NCBI GenBank assembly: GCA_000378025.1
Contig: KB899087.1
Span: forward strand, 4,273,501-4,337,500
DNA length: 64,000 nt
Origin: Xanthobacteraceae bacterium 501b
GTDB taxonomy: Bacteria > Pseudomonadota > Alphaproteobacteria > Rhizobiales > Xanthobacteraceae
Direction: 5' to 3'
Both the position numbers and the translations under genes were made by a program. The notes under the pieces were generated by a model that saw only the letters and a list, made by a program, of their open reading frames with translations, did no database searches and was not told where the DNA came from. Below, piece after piece: positions 49,653 through 59,649 of this stretch. The first letter of the stretch is position 1. Each line of letters opens with the position of its first letter.

Positions 49653-50324
49653 ATGACCATAGTCGAAGCGACACTCGGGTCACCCCTCGTCGAGAGCAGT
49701 ACCGCCGTCCTCGAAACCAGCCGCCTCCTTCTGCGCGTGCCCCGGATCGAGGACATGACTTGGATCGCGGAACTCGCCGACAACCGCAAGGTTGCGGAGA
49801 TGACGGCCAACATTCCTCATCCCTATGGAATGGCGGACGCGGCCTCTTTCGTCGCCAATCTGCCGGGCGGTTCGGAAGCGGCAACCTTCGCCATCTTTCT
49901 CAAGAACGAGACCGCGCTGCGGCTTCCCGGTTCGGCCAGTTTCGGGCCCGCCATCCCGGTCGGCATGTGCGGCTTCAATCGCCGCGACGAGGACGTGCCG
50001 GAAATCGGCTACTGGCTCGGCGAGCCCTATTGGGACCATGGGATCGCCACCGAAGCCGTGCGGGCGCTGATCGACCACGCGTTTGGCGACCGCAAGCTGA
50101 ACGCGCTCGCCGCCTCGGCCCGCGTCGTCAACCCGGCCTCGCGCGGCGTGCTGGAGAAGTGTGGCTTCCAGTGGACCGGCGTCGGCCTCGCCAAGGTGCG
50201 GGCGATGGGCGCCTCGGTGCCGGTCGACCGCTTCCGGCTGGAGCGGCGGTTGTGGACGTCGTTGCGCGCCTGGGGAGCCACCCAGCCCGCGCGCCTGCAC
50301 GAGCTCGACGCCATTCGCCATTGA
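49653..50324 (+). CDS. GNAT family N-acetyltransferase (RimJ/RimL-like)
   Basis: Acetyltransferase of 223 residues. The pattern ETSRLLLRVPRIEDMTWIAELADNRKVAEM is typical of the RimJ/RimL-like GNAT group; the acetyl-CoA region is seen at EIGYWLGEPYWDHGIATEAVRALIDHAF, and the C-terminal part has NPASRGVLEKCGFQWTG. The target is unknown, perhaps a protein N-terminus. AGGAG lies ahead of ATG 49653. Its position between rpmA and obgE is conserved in related bacteria. Confidence 0.9.
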   Translation: MTIVEATLGSPLVESSTAVLETSRLLLRVPRIEDMTWIAELADNRKVAEMTANIPHPYGMADAASFVANLPGGSEAATFAIFLKNETALRLPGSASFGPAIPVGMCGFNRRDEDVPEIGYWLGEPYWDHGIATEAVRALIDHAFGDRKLNALAASARVVNPASRGVLEKCGFQWTGVGLAKVRAMGASVPVDRFRLERRLWTSLRAWGATQPARLHELDAIRH

Positions 50325-50383
50325 GCCGGCATTTTTGCTATCCTCTAAGGGTTCCTGTCGCTGCGGGGACCCCGCAACATTGA

Positions 50384-51430
<1,047 letters not shown>

Positions 51431-51600
51431 GGTCACTCCCTCTCCCCTCGGGGGAGAGGGTTGGGGTGAGGGGGCGCTGCGGCCCGGCCGTGTGCGGCCC
51501 CGGCCGTGTGCGGCCCTGCCATGTGCGCGCCCCGCCGCTCACCCGCCGCTGCGCGGCGACCTCTCCCCACGGGGAGAGGTGAAGGCCACAATTCCCGCGC
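51431..51600. repeat. Intergenic repeat cluster between obgE and proB
   Basis: Two similar hairpins, CCCTCTCCCC-TCG-GGGGAGAGGG (51438-51460) and CCTCTCCCC-AC-GGGGAGAGG (51560-51579), followed by GTTGGGGTGAGG- or TGAAGG-type tails, are the kind of dispersed intergenic repeat common in GC-rich alphaproteobacteria. Between them a 16-base unit CGGCCGTGTGCGGCCC is repeated in tandem (51485-51516). Confidence 0.65.
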
Positions 51601-51660
51601 CTTCCCGGCGGAAACGGCGTATGTAGCGCGCCGTCTCTCCTCTGATCGAAGCCCGCCGCG

Positions 51661-52845
51661 ATGACCGTTCCCGCCGATTCCGCCACCGACACCGCCTCCC
51701 TCGTCGAAGCTTCGCCCGCTCCCGCCGCGCCGAAGCTGTCCGCCTTCCGCCGCGTGGTGGTCAAGGTCGGCTCGGCGCTGCTGGTCGACCAGCAGCGCGG
51801 CGCCCTGCGCCATGCCTGGCTGGCGGCGCTGGCGGAGGATGTGGCGCAGCTGCACCGCGAGGGCAAGGAGGTGCTGGTGGTGTCCTCTGGCGCCATCGCG
51901 CTGGGGCGAAACGTGCTCAAGCTGCCCAAGCGCCCCTTGAAGCTGGAGGAAAGCCAGGCCGCCGCCGCCGTCGGCCAGATCGCGCTGGCGCGGGCCTGGT
52001 CGGAGGCGCTGGCGCATGAGGGCGTGGCGGCCGGGCAGATCCTGATCACGCTGGGCGACACCGAGGAGCGGCGGCGCTATCTCAACGCCCGCTCCACCAT
52101 CGCCAAGCTGCTGGAGCTGAAGGTCGTCCCCGTCATCAACGAGAACGACACGGTGGCGACCTCGGAAATCCGCTACGGCGACAATGACCGGCTGGCCGCC
52201 CGCGTCGCCGGCATGACCAGCGCCGATCTGCTCATCCTGCTCTCGGATATTGACGGCCTCTACACCGCCCCGCCGAATGAGGACCCCAATGCCACCCTCA
52301 TTCCCGTGGTGCCGCGCATCACCGCCGAGATCGAGGCGATGGCCGGCGGCGCCGGCACCGAGCTGTCGCGCGGCGGCATGAAGACCAAGGTGGAGGCGGC
52401 CAAGATCGCCACCACGGCCGGCGCGCATCTGGTGATTGCGTCCGGCAAGGTGAAAAACCCGCTGCGGGCGATCGAGACCGGGGCGCGCTGCACCTGGTTT
52501 CTCGCCCCCGCCAACCCGGTGGCCTCGCGCAAGCGCTGGATCGCCGGCGCGCTGGAGCCGCGCGGCACGCTGCATCTCGACGCCGGCGCCGTCGCCGCCT
52601 TGCGTCGCGGCTCATCCCTGCTGCCGGCCGGCGTCGCCCGGGTGGAAGGCGATTTCAGCCGCGGCGACGCGGTGATTTTGCGCGGGCCGGACGGTGCCGA
52701 AGTCGGGCGCGGGCTGGTGGCCTATGACCACGACCACGCCGAACGCCTCAAGGGCCGCTCCTCCGACGAGATCGTCACCATCACCGGCTTCGAGGGTCGC
52801 GCCGCGATGGTGCACCGGGACGATCTGGTGCTGGGCGGGGGGTGA
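51661..52845 (+). CDS. proB: Glutamate 5-kinase
   Basis: First enzyme of proline synthesis, 394 residues. The amino-acid kinase domain begins after a 25-residue tail ([13 protein letters not shown]) and has [24 protein letters not shown]-type [12 protein letters not shown] and [15 protein letters not shown]. The C-terminal PUA domain (about 295-385) contains [17 protein letters not shown]. The first 25 residues are Ala/Pro-rich. proA is not next to it: an AT-rich gene starts on the other strand three bases after the stop. Confidence 0.96.
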   Translation: MTVPADSATDTASLVEASPAPAAPKLSAFRRVVVKVGSALLVDQQRGALRHAWLAALAEDVAQLHREGKEVLVVSSGAIALGRNVLKLPKRPLKLEESQAAAAVGQIALARAWSEALAHEGVAAGQILITLGDTEERRRYLNARSTIAKLLELKVVPVINENDTVATSEIRYGDNDRLAARVAGMTSADLLILLSDIDGLYTAPPNEDPNATLIPVVPRITAEIEAMAGGAGTELSRGGMKTKVEAAKIATTAGAHLVIASGKVKNPLRAIETGARCTWFLAPANPVASRKRWIAGALEPRGTLHLDAGAVAALRRGSSLLPAGVARVEGDFSRGDAVILRGPDGAEVGRGLVAYDHDHAERLKGRSSDEIVTITGFEGRAAMVHRDDLVLGGG

Positions 52846-52848
52846 CCT

Positions 52849-53862
52849 CTAAATATCATCTACATATAAATTTCCCTGGATATGATTTAGTTTCATCTTT
52901 CTGACCAATATATTGTCGTCAAAATCATGTACATCAGATATGTACTTATCTAATAGATTGTTTGGTACATTATAGCCAAAAATAACACTTTTGATAGAAA
53001 ACTTTGGAAGCCTATCTCTGTATACGCCTGTTGTATTATCTTTTAGTTCGCAGGTTTCAAGATATTTAAGAATTCGCCACTCTTTTTCAAAAGACCATTT
53101 CGATTTTTTTACAAGAAATAGGAAATATGGATTACTTAGAAAATCGTCGCAATATTCGTCTGTGTATAGTACCTTTCGGAATAAAGACGATCCCTTAAGA
53201 TCGCCTTTTTTAACACGAAAAATTTCATTGTATGGATCTATCTCAAGGGCAAATCCCTTACCGGAAGATGCATAAAGGCCCCACATCTGGTCGCTGTTTA
53301 TGTCTTCGGTGGTAGAAAATACGCCTAGTTTAGACATATCCTCGGAAAGAAACTTATCGAATTCGTCTCTTAATTTATTCAAATTAACGAGAAATTCTCC
53401 TATTCTTTTGTTTAGATCATCCTTAATTTGACTAAATATATCTTTCGCCCTTCCGCTTGATATAGCGGTCGAGACTTCTTTTATTTGATCGTCGTTCAAT
53501 AAGATTCCCTTTCTGGCGAACCAGAGAGTTATCGTTCTCATTATGTGCCCGTCGTCGGAAAATGCCCTTTCAAACGAAGATCTAAGATAAATTTCCAATT
53601 TTTCGGAAGTTGTTTTTGAAACGGTCTCCTTCCAGCGTATCGTCAATTCGAAAGGATCATTCAATGTAGCTCCCCTTTGGGTAAAGCGAATAGTTGGATC
53701 GCCAATCATGGGGAGTAGATTTTCACCGTAAAATTTATAGAGAGTGTTTCCTTCGAATGGCTTTCCCATTTCACCAACCTTCGGAGAAACTAATCCAGAG
53801 AAATCAAAATCTGGAACGGACTTCTCAAAAATGTCTCTAAAAATAGACATGGCCAAGCTCAT
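52849..53862 (-). CDS. DUF2971-family protein on AT-rich inserted segment
   Basis: Protein of about 337 residues encoded by strikingly AT-rich DNA unlike everything around it. It shows the DUF2971 pattern: LYKFYG near the start, RGATLNDPFEL, the core DQMWGLYASSGKGFALEID, and a late WSFEKEWRI. No catalytic role is known for the family; such genes are often isolated and carried by horizontal transfer, sometimes near defence genes. ATG 53862 is the first plausible start; 53850 is another. It ends three bases from the proB stop and opposes it. Confidence 0.8.
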   Translation of the reverse strand: MSLAMSIFRDIFEKSVPDFDFSGLVSPKVGEMGKPFEGNTLYKFYGENLLPMIGDPTIRFTQRGATLNDPFELTIRWKETVSKTTSEKLEIYLRSSFERAFSDDGHIMRTITLWFARKGILLNDDQIKEVSTAISSGRAKDIFSQIKDDLNKRIGEFLVNLNKLRDEFDKFLSEDMSKLGVFSTTEDINSDQMWGLYASSGKGFALEIDPYNEIFRVKKGDLKGSSLFRKVLYTDEYCDDFLSNPYFLFLVKKSKWSFEKEWRILKYLETCELKDNTTGVYRDRLPKFSIKSVIFGYNVPNNLLDKYISDVHDFDDNILVRKMKLNHIQGNLYVDDI

Positions 53863-54073
53863 TTTCTGTCGTGTCGAGAATCCCAAGATGCGTCTTTAAC
53901 GTAAGAAATTTACCGCCGCGACGAGGGTTCCGCAAGGTTTCGCCCGTTGGGGTAGAGCAGAAGTAATCGCTGTAATTCAAGCCTAGCTGTTGCTCAATCG
54001 AGCGGATATTGGCGAGGCAATCCTCCCGTCATCGTGACTAACGCTCGTTCGCGCCCGCCCTATCTTGTCAGGC
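53863..54073. other. Right flank of the AT-rich insert, no gene seen
   Basis: About 210 bases of intermediate composition. I looked for a direct repeat matching the proB end (52846-52860), which would mark an attachment site, and saw none. It should contain the promoters of both divergent genes. Confidence 0.35.
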
Positions 54074-55084
54074 ATGCACCGTCGTTCCCTGCTTGCCGCT
54101 CCGCTCCTGCTGCTGACCCCGCGCCTCGCCCTCGCGCAGGCGGACCTTCCCTCTCAGCCTCCCGCGCTGACCGCCGTCCTCGACCGCGCCGGCGAACTGG
54201 CGCCGTTGCGCACGGTGCTGGTCAGCCGGGATGGCGAGAGGCTGGCCGCGCGGGGCTATGCCGGCGGGCGGGTGGACCGGCCGACCAACATCAAATCGGC
54301 CTCCAAGAGCATCCTCGCCATTCTGGCCGGCATCGCCATCGACAAGGGCGTGCTGGAGGGGGCGGAGCAGAAGATCGCGCCGCTGCTGAAGGCGGACCTG
54401 CCCGCCGACCCCGACCCGCGCCTCTCTGAGATCACGCTCGGCAACCTGCTCTCCATGCAGGCGGGGCTGGAGCGCACCTCCGGCACCTTTTACGGCGCGT
54501 GGATCGCCAGCCCCAACTGGGTGCGCTCCGCGCTGGCGCGGCCTTTTGTCGACGAGCCGGGCGGGCAGATGCTCTATTCCACCGGCTCCTCGCACCTCGT
54601 CTCGGCGATTTTGACGCGGGCCAGCGGGCGCTCGACGCTCGCTCTGGCGCGCGACTGGCTCGGCTCGATCGAGGGGTTTGAAATCGCCGATTGGGAGCGC
54701 GACAAGCAGGGCATTTATTTCGGCGGCAACCAGATGGCGATGCGGCCCACCTCCCTGCTCGCCTTCACGGAAACCTGCCGCAGCGGCGGGCGCAACCGGG
54801 CCGGGGAACAGGTGATCCCGCCGGACTGGATCGCCCAATGCTGGCAGGTGCGCACCGCCTCGCGCTTCACCGGCGACGCCTATGGCTATGGCTGGTTCAC
54901 GCGGCCAATCGACGGGGCGCGCGCCCATTATGGCTGGGGCTATGGCGGGCAGATGCTCTATGTGGTGCCCGAACGCGGCGTCTCGCTGGTCATGACCTCC
55001 ACCACGCACGCGCCCTCCGGCCGCACCGGCCACCGCGACGCTGTGCACGCGCTGGCCGGCGAGATCCTGGCGGCACTCCGGTAG
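54074..55084 (+). CDS. Serine beta-lactamase-like hydrolase (class C/esterase family)
   Basis: Exported protein of 336 residues with signal peptide MHRRSLLAAPLLLLTPRLALAQ. The beta-lactamase/transpeptidase fold is shown by Ser75-x-x-Lys78 (SASK), the tyrosine motif YSTGSS and the third-element HYGWGYGGQ. This pattern suits family VIII-like esterases or D-aminopeptidases as much as true beta-lactamases, so no resistance function is claimed. It stands alone between the DUF2971 insert and a polyamine ABC operon. Confidence 0.88.
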   Translation: MHRRSLLAAPLLLLTPRLALAQADLPSQPPALTAVLDRAGELAPLRTVLVSRDGERLAARGYAGGRVDRPTNIKSASKSILAILAGIAIDKGVLEGAEQKIAPLLKADLPADPDPRLSEITLGNLLSMQAGLERTSGTFYGAWIASPNWVRSALARPFVDEPGGQMLYSTGSSHLVSAILTRASGRSTLALARDWLGSIEGFEIADWERDKQGIYFGGNQMAMRPTSLLAFTETCRSGGRNRAGEQVIPPDWIAQCWQVRTASRFTGDAYGYGWFTRPIDGARAHYGWGYGGQMLYVVPERGVSLVMTSTTHAPSGRTGHRDAVHALAGEILAALR

Positions 55085-55262
55085 CGCCCGTTTCACAGGC
55101 AGGCGGGCGCGCGGGCGTGCTGAATTGCGCGCCAGTGCCGGTTGCATGTCGGGTTTCGACAAGCGGGCCGTCGCGATTGTGCAACGCAGCACCGGCGGGC
55201 GCGGCGCTGGCATGCTTCGTGCTCCCCTGACGGCGATCCATCGCCATTCCGAGGGGAACGCC

Positions 55263-56435
55263 GTGACGAAGAAGACCGAGCCCACCAATTCCTCGATCGA
55301 GACGCTGCTCGCCGCCCGCAGCTTCACCCGCCGGGTGCTGTTCAAGGGCGCGCTCGCGGCCGGCGCCATGACCGCCGCCGGCCCCTATCTCGTGCGCGAC
55401 GCCTTCTCCTCCTCCGGCGAGCTGAACCTGCTCAACTGGGCCGACGAACTGCCCGACCCGGTGATCCCGGAATTCACCAAGAAGACCGGCATCAAGGTCA
55501 ACTCCACCCCGTTCTCGCAGAACGAGGAGCAGATCAACAAGCTGCAGGCCACCGAGGGCGACGGCTTCGACCTGTGCGCCCCCACCCGCGACCGCGCGCC
55601 CCAGTTCCGCGAGCTGGACGTGCTCGCCCCCTACGACCTCTCCAAGCTGAAGCTCGACCAGGTGCTGCCGGCGATGCTGGAAGGCTCCACCAGCGTGTGG
55701 ACCTGGGATGGCGGGCTGTACCATGTGCCCCATTGCTGGGGCTCGGAAGCGATCGCCTGGCGCACCGACCTCGCGAAGCTGGAATACCCGACGCTGAGCT
55801 ACGGCACGCTGTGGAGCCCCGAATTCAAGGGCAAGATGCAGGGCCGCCCGCACTCGCTGCTGCTCGGCATTGGCCTGTGGTGGGACAAGACCGGCAAGCT
55901 GCCCTCCAACCGCATGCTCGACGCCTTCAAGGACGAGGCGACGATGAAGAAGATCTACGACCCGATCCTCGAATTCGCCGTCGCCAACAAGGCGCAGGTC
56001 AAGCAGTTCTGGGATTCCGCTGACAACACCAAGTCCGGCTTCATGGAAAATGGCTGCGTCATCGGCCAGACCTGGGACGGCCCGCCGCTGTCGCTGAAGA
56101 AGGACGGCAAGCCGATCGCCTATATGGCGCCGCAGGAAGGCGCCATCACCTGGATCGACGGCTGGTCGATGACCAAGGCGGCGAAGAACACCGCCCAGGC
56201 CTATGAGTTCATCAACTTCATCCACACGCCCGAGATCTCGGCCATGGTCGCCAATGGCTCGGGCTACAACCCCGTGGTGAAGGGCGCCGACAAGTTCCTC
56301 TCGGAAGTCGCCAAGAAGAACTTCGCCGAAGCCTATCCCGGCAACGCGCTGGACAACCTCTGGAGCCGCCCGCCGGAGCCGTCGTGGTATGCCGAGCTGC
56401 GCACCCAGTATGCCGAGAAGTTCAAGGCGGCGTGA
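55263..56435 (+). CDS. ABC transporter substrate-binding protein, polyamine type
   Basis: Periplasmic binding protein of 390 residues similar to PotD/PotF. The Tat signal is ARSFTRRVLFKGALAAGAM, and the mature part begins with ELNLLNWADELPDPVIPEF, the usual start of this family. GTG 55263 is chosen because GAGGGGA lies 6 bases before it; open frame upstream lacks coding character. Its three partner genes follow after a repeat-containing 229-base gap. Confidence 0.9.
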   Translation: MTKKTEPTNSSIETLLAARSFTRRVLFKGALAAGAMTAAGPYLVRDAFSSSGELNLLNWADELPDPVIPEFTKKTGIKVNSTPFSQNEEQINKLQATEGDGFDLCAPTRDRAPQFRELDVLAPYDLSKLKLDQVLPAMLEGSTSVWTWDGGLYHVPHCWGSEAIAWRTDLAKLEYPTLSYGTLWSPEFKGKMQGRPHSLLLGIGLWWDKTGKLPSNRMLDAFKDEATMKKIYDPILEFAVANKAQVKQFWDSADNTKSGFMENGCVIGQTWDGPPLSLKKDGKPIAYMAPQEGAITWIDGWSMTKAAKNTAQAYEFINFIHTPEISAMVANGSGYNPVVKGADKFLSEVAKKNFAEAYPGNALDNLWSRPPEPSWYAELRTQYAEKFKAA

Positions 56436-56459
56436 GGCGTTTGCCGGCTTAATTCCGTC

Positions 56460-56640
56460 AGGACCGGGCTTGGCCCGGTCCTCCACGAATTTCCATCGGG
56501 TAGGCGCGAACGAAGGCGTGGATGCCCGGGCCAAGCCCGGGCACGACGGCGTTTTTGGTCAACGCGCGTGGGCTGCCCGCTGCACGCTCCCCGCCCGTCA
56601 CCCCCTCCGGATCGCCGCCGGTGCGGCTTCCGGGATGACG
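56460..56640. repeat. REP-like palindrome cluster
   Basis: Hairpins AGGACCGGGC-TTG-GCCCGGTCCT (56460-56482) and TGCCCGGGC-CAA-GCCCGGGCA (56523-56543), plus a CCGTCA...TGACGG pair further on. GGATGCCCGGGCCAAGCCCG-type palindromes are a frequent dispersed repeat in alphaproteobacteria. Lying between the binding-protein gene and the ATPase gene, they may cause partial termination and uneven expression within the operon. Confidence 0.65.
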
Positions 56641-56664
56641 GCAACCAACTGAACGGAAATACGC

Positions 56665-57744
56665 ATGGCCGCTGCCGTCGAGCTTGAGGGCGTCAATGTC
56701 ACCTTTGGCGATTTCGTCGCCGTGAAGGAGGCCAATCTCACCATCGAGCCGGGCGAGTTCTTCTCCTTTCTCGGGCCGTCCGGCTGCGGCAAGACCACGC
56801 TGCTGCGCACCATTTCCGGCTTTATCGAGCCGACGCGCGGACAGGTGCGGATCGGCGGCGCCGACATGAAGGGCATCGGCCCCAACAAGCGGCCCACCGC
56901 GCTGATCTTCCAGAATCTCGCGCTGTTCCCGATGATGACGGTGGCCGAGAATATCGGCTATGGCCTGCGGGTGCGCGGCGTGCCCCGGCATGAGCGCGAC
57001 GAGAAGGTGAAGAACCTGCTGATCCAGGTGGCGCTCGCCGAGCATGGCCACAAGAAGGTGTCCGAGCTGTCCGGCGGCCAGAAGCAGCGCGTGGCGATTG
57101 CCCGGGCTCTTGCCGTCGAACCCTCTGTGCTGCTGCTGGACGAGCCGCTCTCCGCGCTCGATCTCAAGCTGCGTCAGCACATGCGCTCGGAGCTGCGGGC
57201 CATCCAGAAGCGGGTCGGCATCACCTTCATCTACATCACCCATGACCAGGGCGAAGCCCTGACCATGTCGGACCGCATCGCGGTCATGAATGCCGGGGTG
57301 ATCGAGCAGGTGGGTGACGGCCGCGCTGTCTATGCCGAGCCGCGCACGCCCTTCGTCGCCTCCTTCGTCGGCGAGAACAACCAGATTCGCGGCCGCATCA
57401 CCGCCCGCGACGGCGCCATGGCGACGCTGGAGACCCCTCTCGGCACGCTTGCCGGCCGCAACCCGGTGGCGCTCGACGTCGGGCAGGAAGCGCTGCTGTT
57501 CGTGCGGCCGGAGGTGATGCAGCTGCGCGCCAATGGCACCACGGCCGGCTTCGAGGGCGAGACGCTCGATGTCGCCTATGAGGGCAGCGTAACCCATGTG
57601 ACGCTGCGGGTGCGGACGGGGCAGAAGGTGATGGCGAGCCTTGGTGCCAGCGCGCTTGCCGCCCTGCCCACCCCGGGCGAGACGCTGCGCATCGGCTTCC
57701 GCCCGGAAGACGCGCTGCTGCTGGCCCGGCCGGAAAGGCACTGA
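56665..57744 (+). CDS. ABC transporter ATP-binding protein, polyamine type (PotA-like)
   Basis: ATPase of 359 residues: Walker A GPSGCGKTT, signature LSGGQKQRVAIAR, Walker B LLLDEPLSALD, switch YITHDQGEAL, and a C-terminal TOBE domain (about 280-355). It is clearly distinct from the ATPase at 43771. The permease gene starts two bases after its stop. Confidence 0.94.
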   Translation: MAAAVELEGVNVTFGDFVAVKEANLTIEPGEFFSFLGPSGCGKTTLLRTISGFIEPTRGQVRIGGADMKGIGPNKRPTALIFQNLALFPMMTVAENIGYGLRVRGVPRHERDEKVKNLLIQVALAEHGHKKVSELSGGQKQRVAIARALAVEPSVLLLDEPLSALDLKLRQHMRSELRAIQKRVGITFIYITHDQGEALTMSDRIAVMNAGVIEQVGDGRAVYAEPRTPFVASFVGENNQIRGRITARDGAMATLETPLGTLAGRNPVALDVGQEALLFVRPEVMQLRANGTTAGFEGETLDVAYEGSVTHVTLRVRTGQKVMASLGASALAALPTPGETLRIGFRPEDALLLARPERH

Positions 57745-57745
57745 G

Positions 57746-58756
57746 ATGAGCGGCAGCCTCGCCTTCGTCTTCGGCCTGCCGCTGGCGGTGGTCGTGTTCT
57801 TCTTCGCGCTCGCCGCCTATGAGCGGCGCACCGGCGTGGCGAACGGGGGCGGCTTCTTCCAGCGCAACGGGCTCGCCATCGGGCTTTATCTCGTGCTCGC
57901 GGTTGGTTTCTGGGCCTTCTTCATCATCCTTCTGCCGCAGCTTGCCATGGTGGACATGTCGTTCCGCCCGAAGCTGCCGCCCTCGCAGATGGGCGGGCCG
58001 AAGGACCTCTACACGCTGGAGAATTACCGCTACTTCCTGTTCGGCTCCACCACCTCTACCGCCGAATGGAACTGGCTGCACATCAAGGCCTTCTTCCTCA
58101 CCATCGGGGTGAGCATCATCATCACCCTGATCAATTTCGCCATCTGTTACCCGCTCGCCTTCCACATGGCGCAATCGGCCACGGCGGCGCGGCTGCGGGT
58201 GCTGCTTCTGCTGCTGATCCTGCCCTATTGGGTGAACGAGATTCTGCGCGCCTTCGCCTTCCGGGTGCTGCTCTCCTCGGGGGGCATCATCAACCAGATG
58301 CTGATGGGAAGCGGGCTTACTAGTGAGCCGATCGACTTCCTCGGCGCCGATGTCGGCCTCTATATGGGCCTGTCCTACGCCTATCTCCTGATGATGATTT
58401 TTCCGCTCTACAACGCCATTGAGAGCCTCGACAAGAATCAGGTGGAAGCGGCGCGGGACCTTGGCGCGCCCTGGTGGCACATCCATGCCTTCATCGTGCT
58501 GCCGCATGCCAAGCCGGGCATCGCCTCGGGCTGCACGCTGGTGTTCATGCTCACCGCCGGCGCGCTGGCGGCGCCGCTGGTGCTGGGCGGGCCGCGCACG
58601 CTGTGGTTCACCCCCATCGTCTATGACCGCTTCTACCAGGCCTTCAACTGGCCGCAGGGGGCGGCCTATGCCTTCATCCTGCTGGTGAGCTGCATCATCT
58701 TCGTGCTGGTGGTGCTCAAGGCGTTCAGGCTCAGCCTTGGAGAAATCACGCGATGA
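57746..58756 (+). CDS. ABC transporter permease, PotB-like
   Basis: Permease of 336 residues. An extra N-terminal helix (FVFGLPLAVVVFFFALAAY) precedes the six core helices, a feature of some polyamine permeases. The coupling loop reads LGAPWWHIHAFIVLPHAKPG. Its stop overlaps the next start (ATGA). Confidence 0.92.
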   Translation: MSGSLAFVFGLPLAVVVFFFALAAYERRTGVANGGGFFQRNGLAIGLYLVLAVGFWAFFIILLPQLAMVDMSFRPKLPPSQMGGPKDLYTLENYRYFLFGSTTSTAEWNWLHIKAFFLTIGVSIIITLINFAICYPLAFHMAQSATAARLRVLLLLLILPYWVNEILRAFAFRVLLSSGGIINQMLMGSGLTSEPIDFLGADVGLYMGLSYAYLLMMIFPLYNAIESLDKNQVEAARDLGAPWWHIHAFIVLPHAKPGIASGCTLVFMLTAGALAAPLVLGGPRTLWFTPIVYDRFYQAFNWPQGAAYAFILLVSCIIFVLVVLKAFRLSLGEITR

Positions 58757-59640
58757 ATCCGGGTCCGTTCCAGCGGGTGATGTTCGCGCTCTACACTGTG
58801 GTGTTCTTCCTCTATCTGCTCGGCCCGCTGGCGGTGATGGCGGTTTCCGCCTTCAACACCCCGCAATATCCGCAGGTCTGGCCGATCGAAGGGGTGACGC
58901 TCGACTGGTTTTCGGCGCTGTTCGCCGACCAGGACATGATGACCGGCCTGAAGATGAGCCTGTGGATCGGGCTCCTGGTGGTGTGCATCTCCGTGCCGAT
59001 TGGGCTGGCGGGCGCCATCATCATGACGCAGATCCAGCCGCGCGTGCGCTCGCTCTATTATCTCGTCGTGGTCTCGCCAGTGCTGACCCCCGGCATCATC
59101 ATCGGCATTTCCACCGTGGTGTTCTGGCGCCAGTTCACCGGCCAGACCGGCACGCGCTTTCTTTATGACGGCGTTGTGCTGACCGTGCTGGGGCAGGCGA
59201 GCTTCATCTCCGCCTATTGCATGCTGATCATCCTCGCCCGGCTGCAGCGCTTCGACCGCTCGCAGGAAGAGGCGGCGCTCGACCTTGGCGCCAGCTACCC
59301 CCAGGTGTTCCGCCACATCCTGCTGCCCTTCCTCAAGCCGGCGCTGGCCTCGGCGGCGGTGCTGGCCTTCCTCTCCTCCTTCGAGAACTACAACACCACC
59401 ACCTTCGCCATCCTCTCCGACAAGACACTGACCACGGTGCTGGCCGGGCGGGTGCGGCAGGGCTCGACCCCGGCGATCTCGGCACTGGCGGTGGTGATCG
59501 TCGCGGTGACGGTGATCGGCGCCATCGCCTATGAGATCTACAAGCGCCGTTCGGACGCGGCGGCGGCGGCGCGCCAGCGCGCGGCGCTGGAGGCGGAAGA
59601 GGCCGAGCTTGCCGGCGCGCCGGCGGCGGCGATGGGGTGA
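58753..59640 (+). CDS. ABC transporter permease, PotC-like
   Basis: Permease of 295 residues with six helices; coupling loop LGASYPQVFRHILLPFLKPALAS and a long charged Ala/Glu-rich tail (residues about 268-295). It completes the binding protein-ATPase-PotB-PotC set. Its stop at 59640 lies 10 bases from the end of the convergent selB frame. Confidence 0.92.
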   Translation: MNPGPFQRVMFALYTVVFFLYLLGPLAVMAVSAFNTPQYPQVWPIEGVTLDWFSALFADQDMMTGLKMSLWIGLLVVCISVPIGLAGAIIMTQIQPRVRSLYYLVVVSPVLTPGIIIGISTVVFWRQFTGQTGTRFLYDGVVLTVLGQASFISAYCMLIILARLQRFDRSQEEAALDLGASYPQVFRHILLPFLKPALASAAVLAFLSSFENYNTTTFAILSDKTLTTVLAGRVRQGSTPAISALAVVIVAVTVIGAIAYEIYKRRSDAAAAARQRAALEAEEAELAGAPAAAMG

Positions 59641-59649
59641 GCGCCGGCG

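Noticed and set aside
51431-51600. Repeat cluster as an attachment site or RNA gene
   Set aside because: The hairpins match the common dispersed intergenic repeat type, and no integrase, tRNA or RNA fold is nearby.
54074-55084. Antibiotic-resistance beta-lactamase
   Set aside because: The SxxK and Tyr motifs place it in the broad serine hydrolase family; without typical class C motifs such as KTG, an esterase or peptidase role is equally likely.
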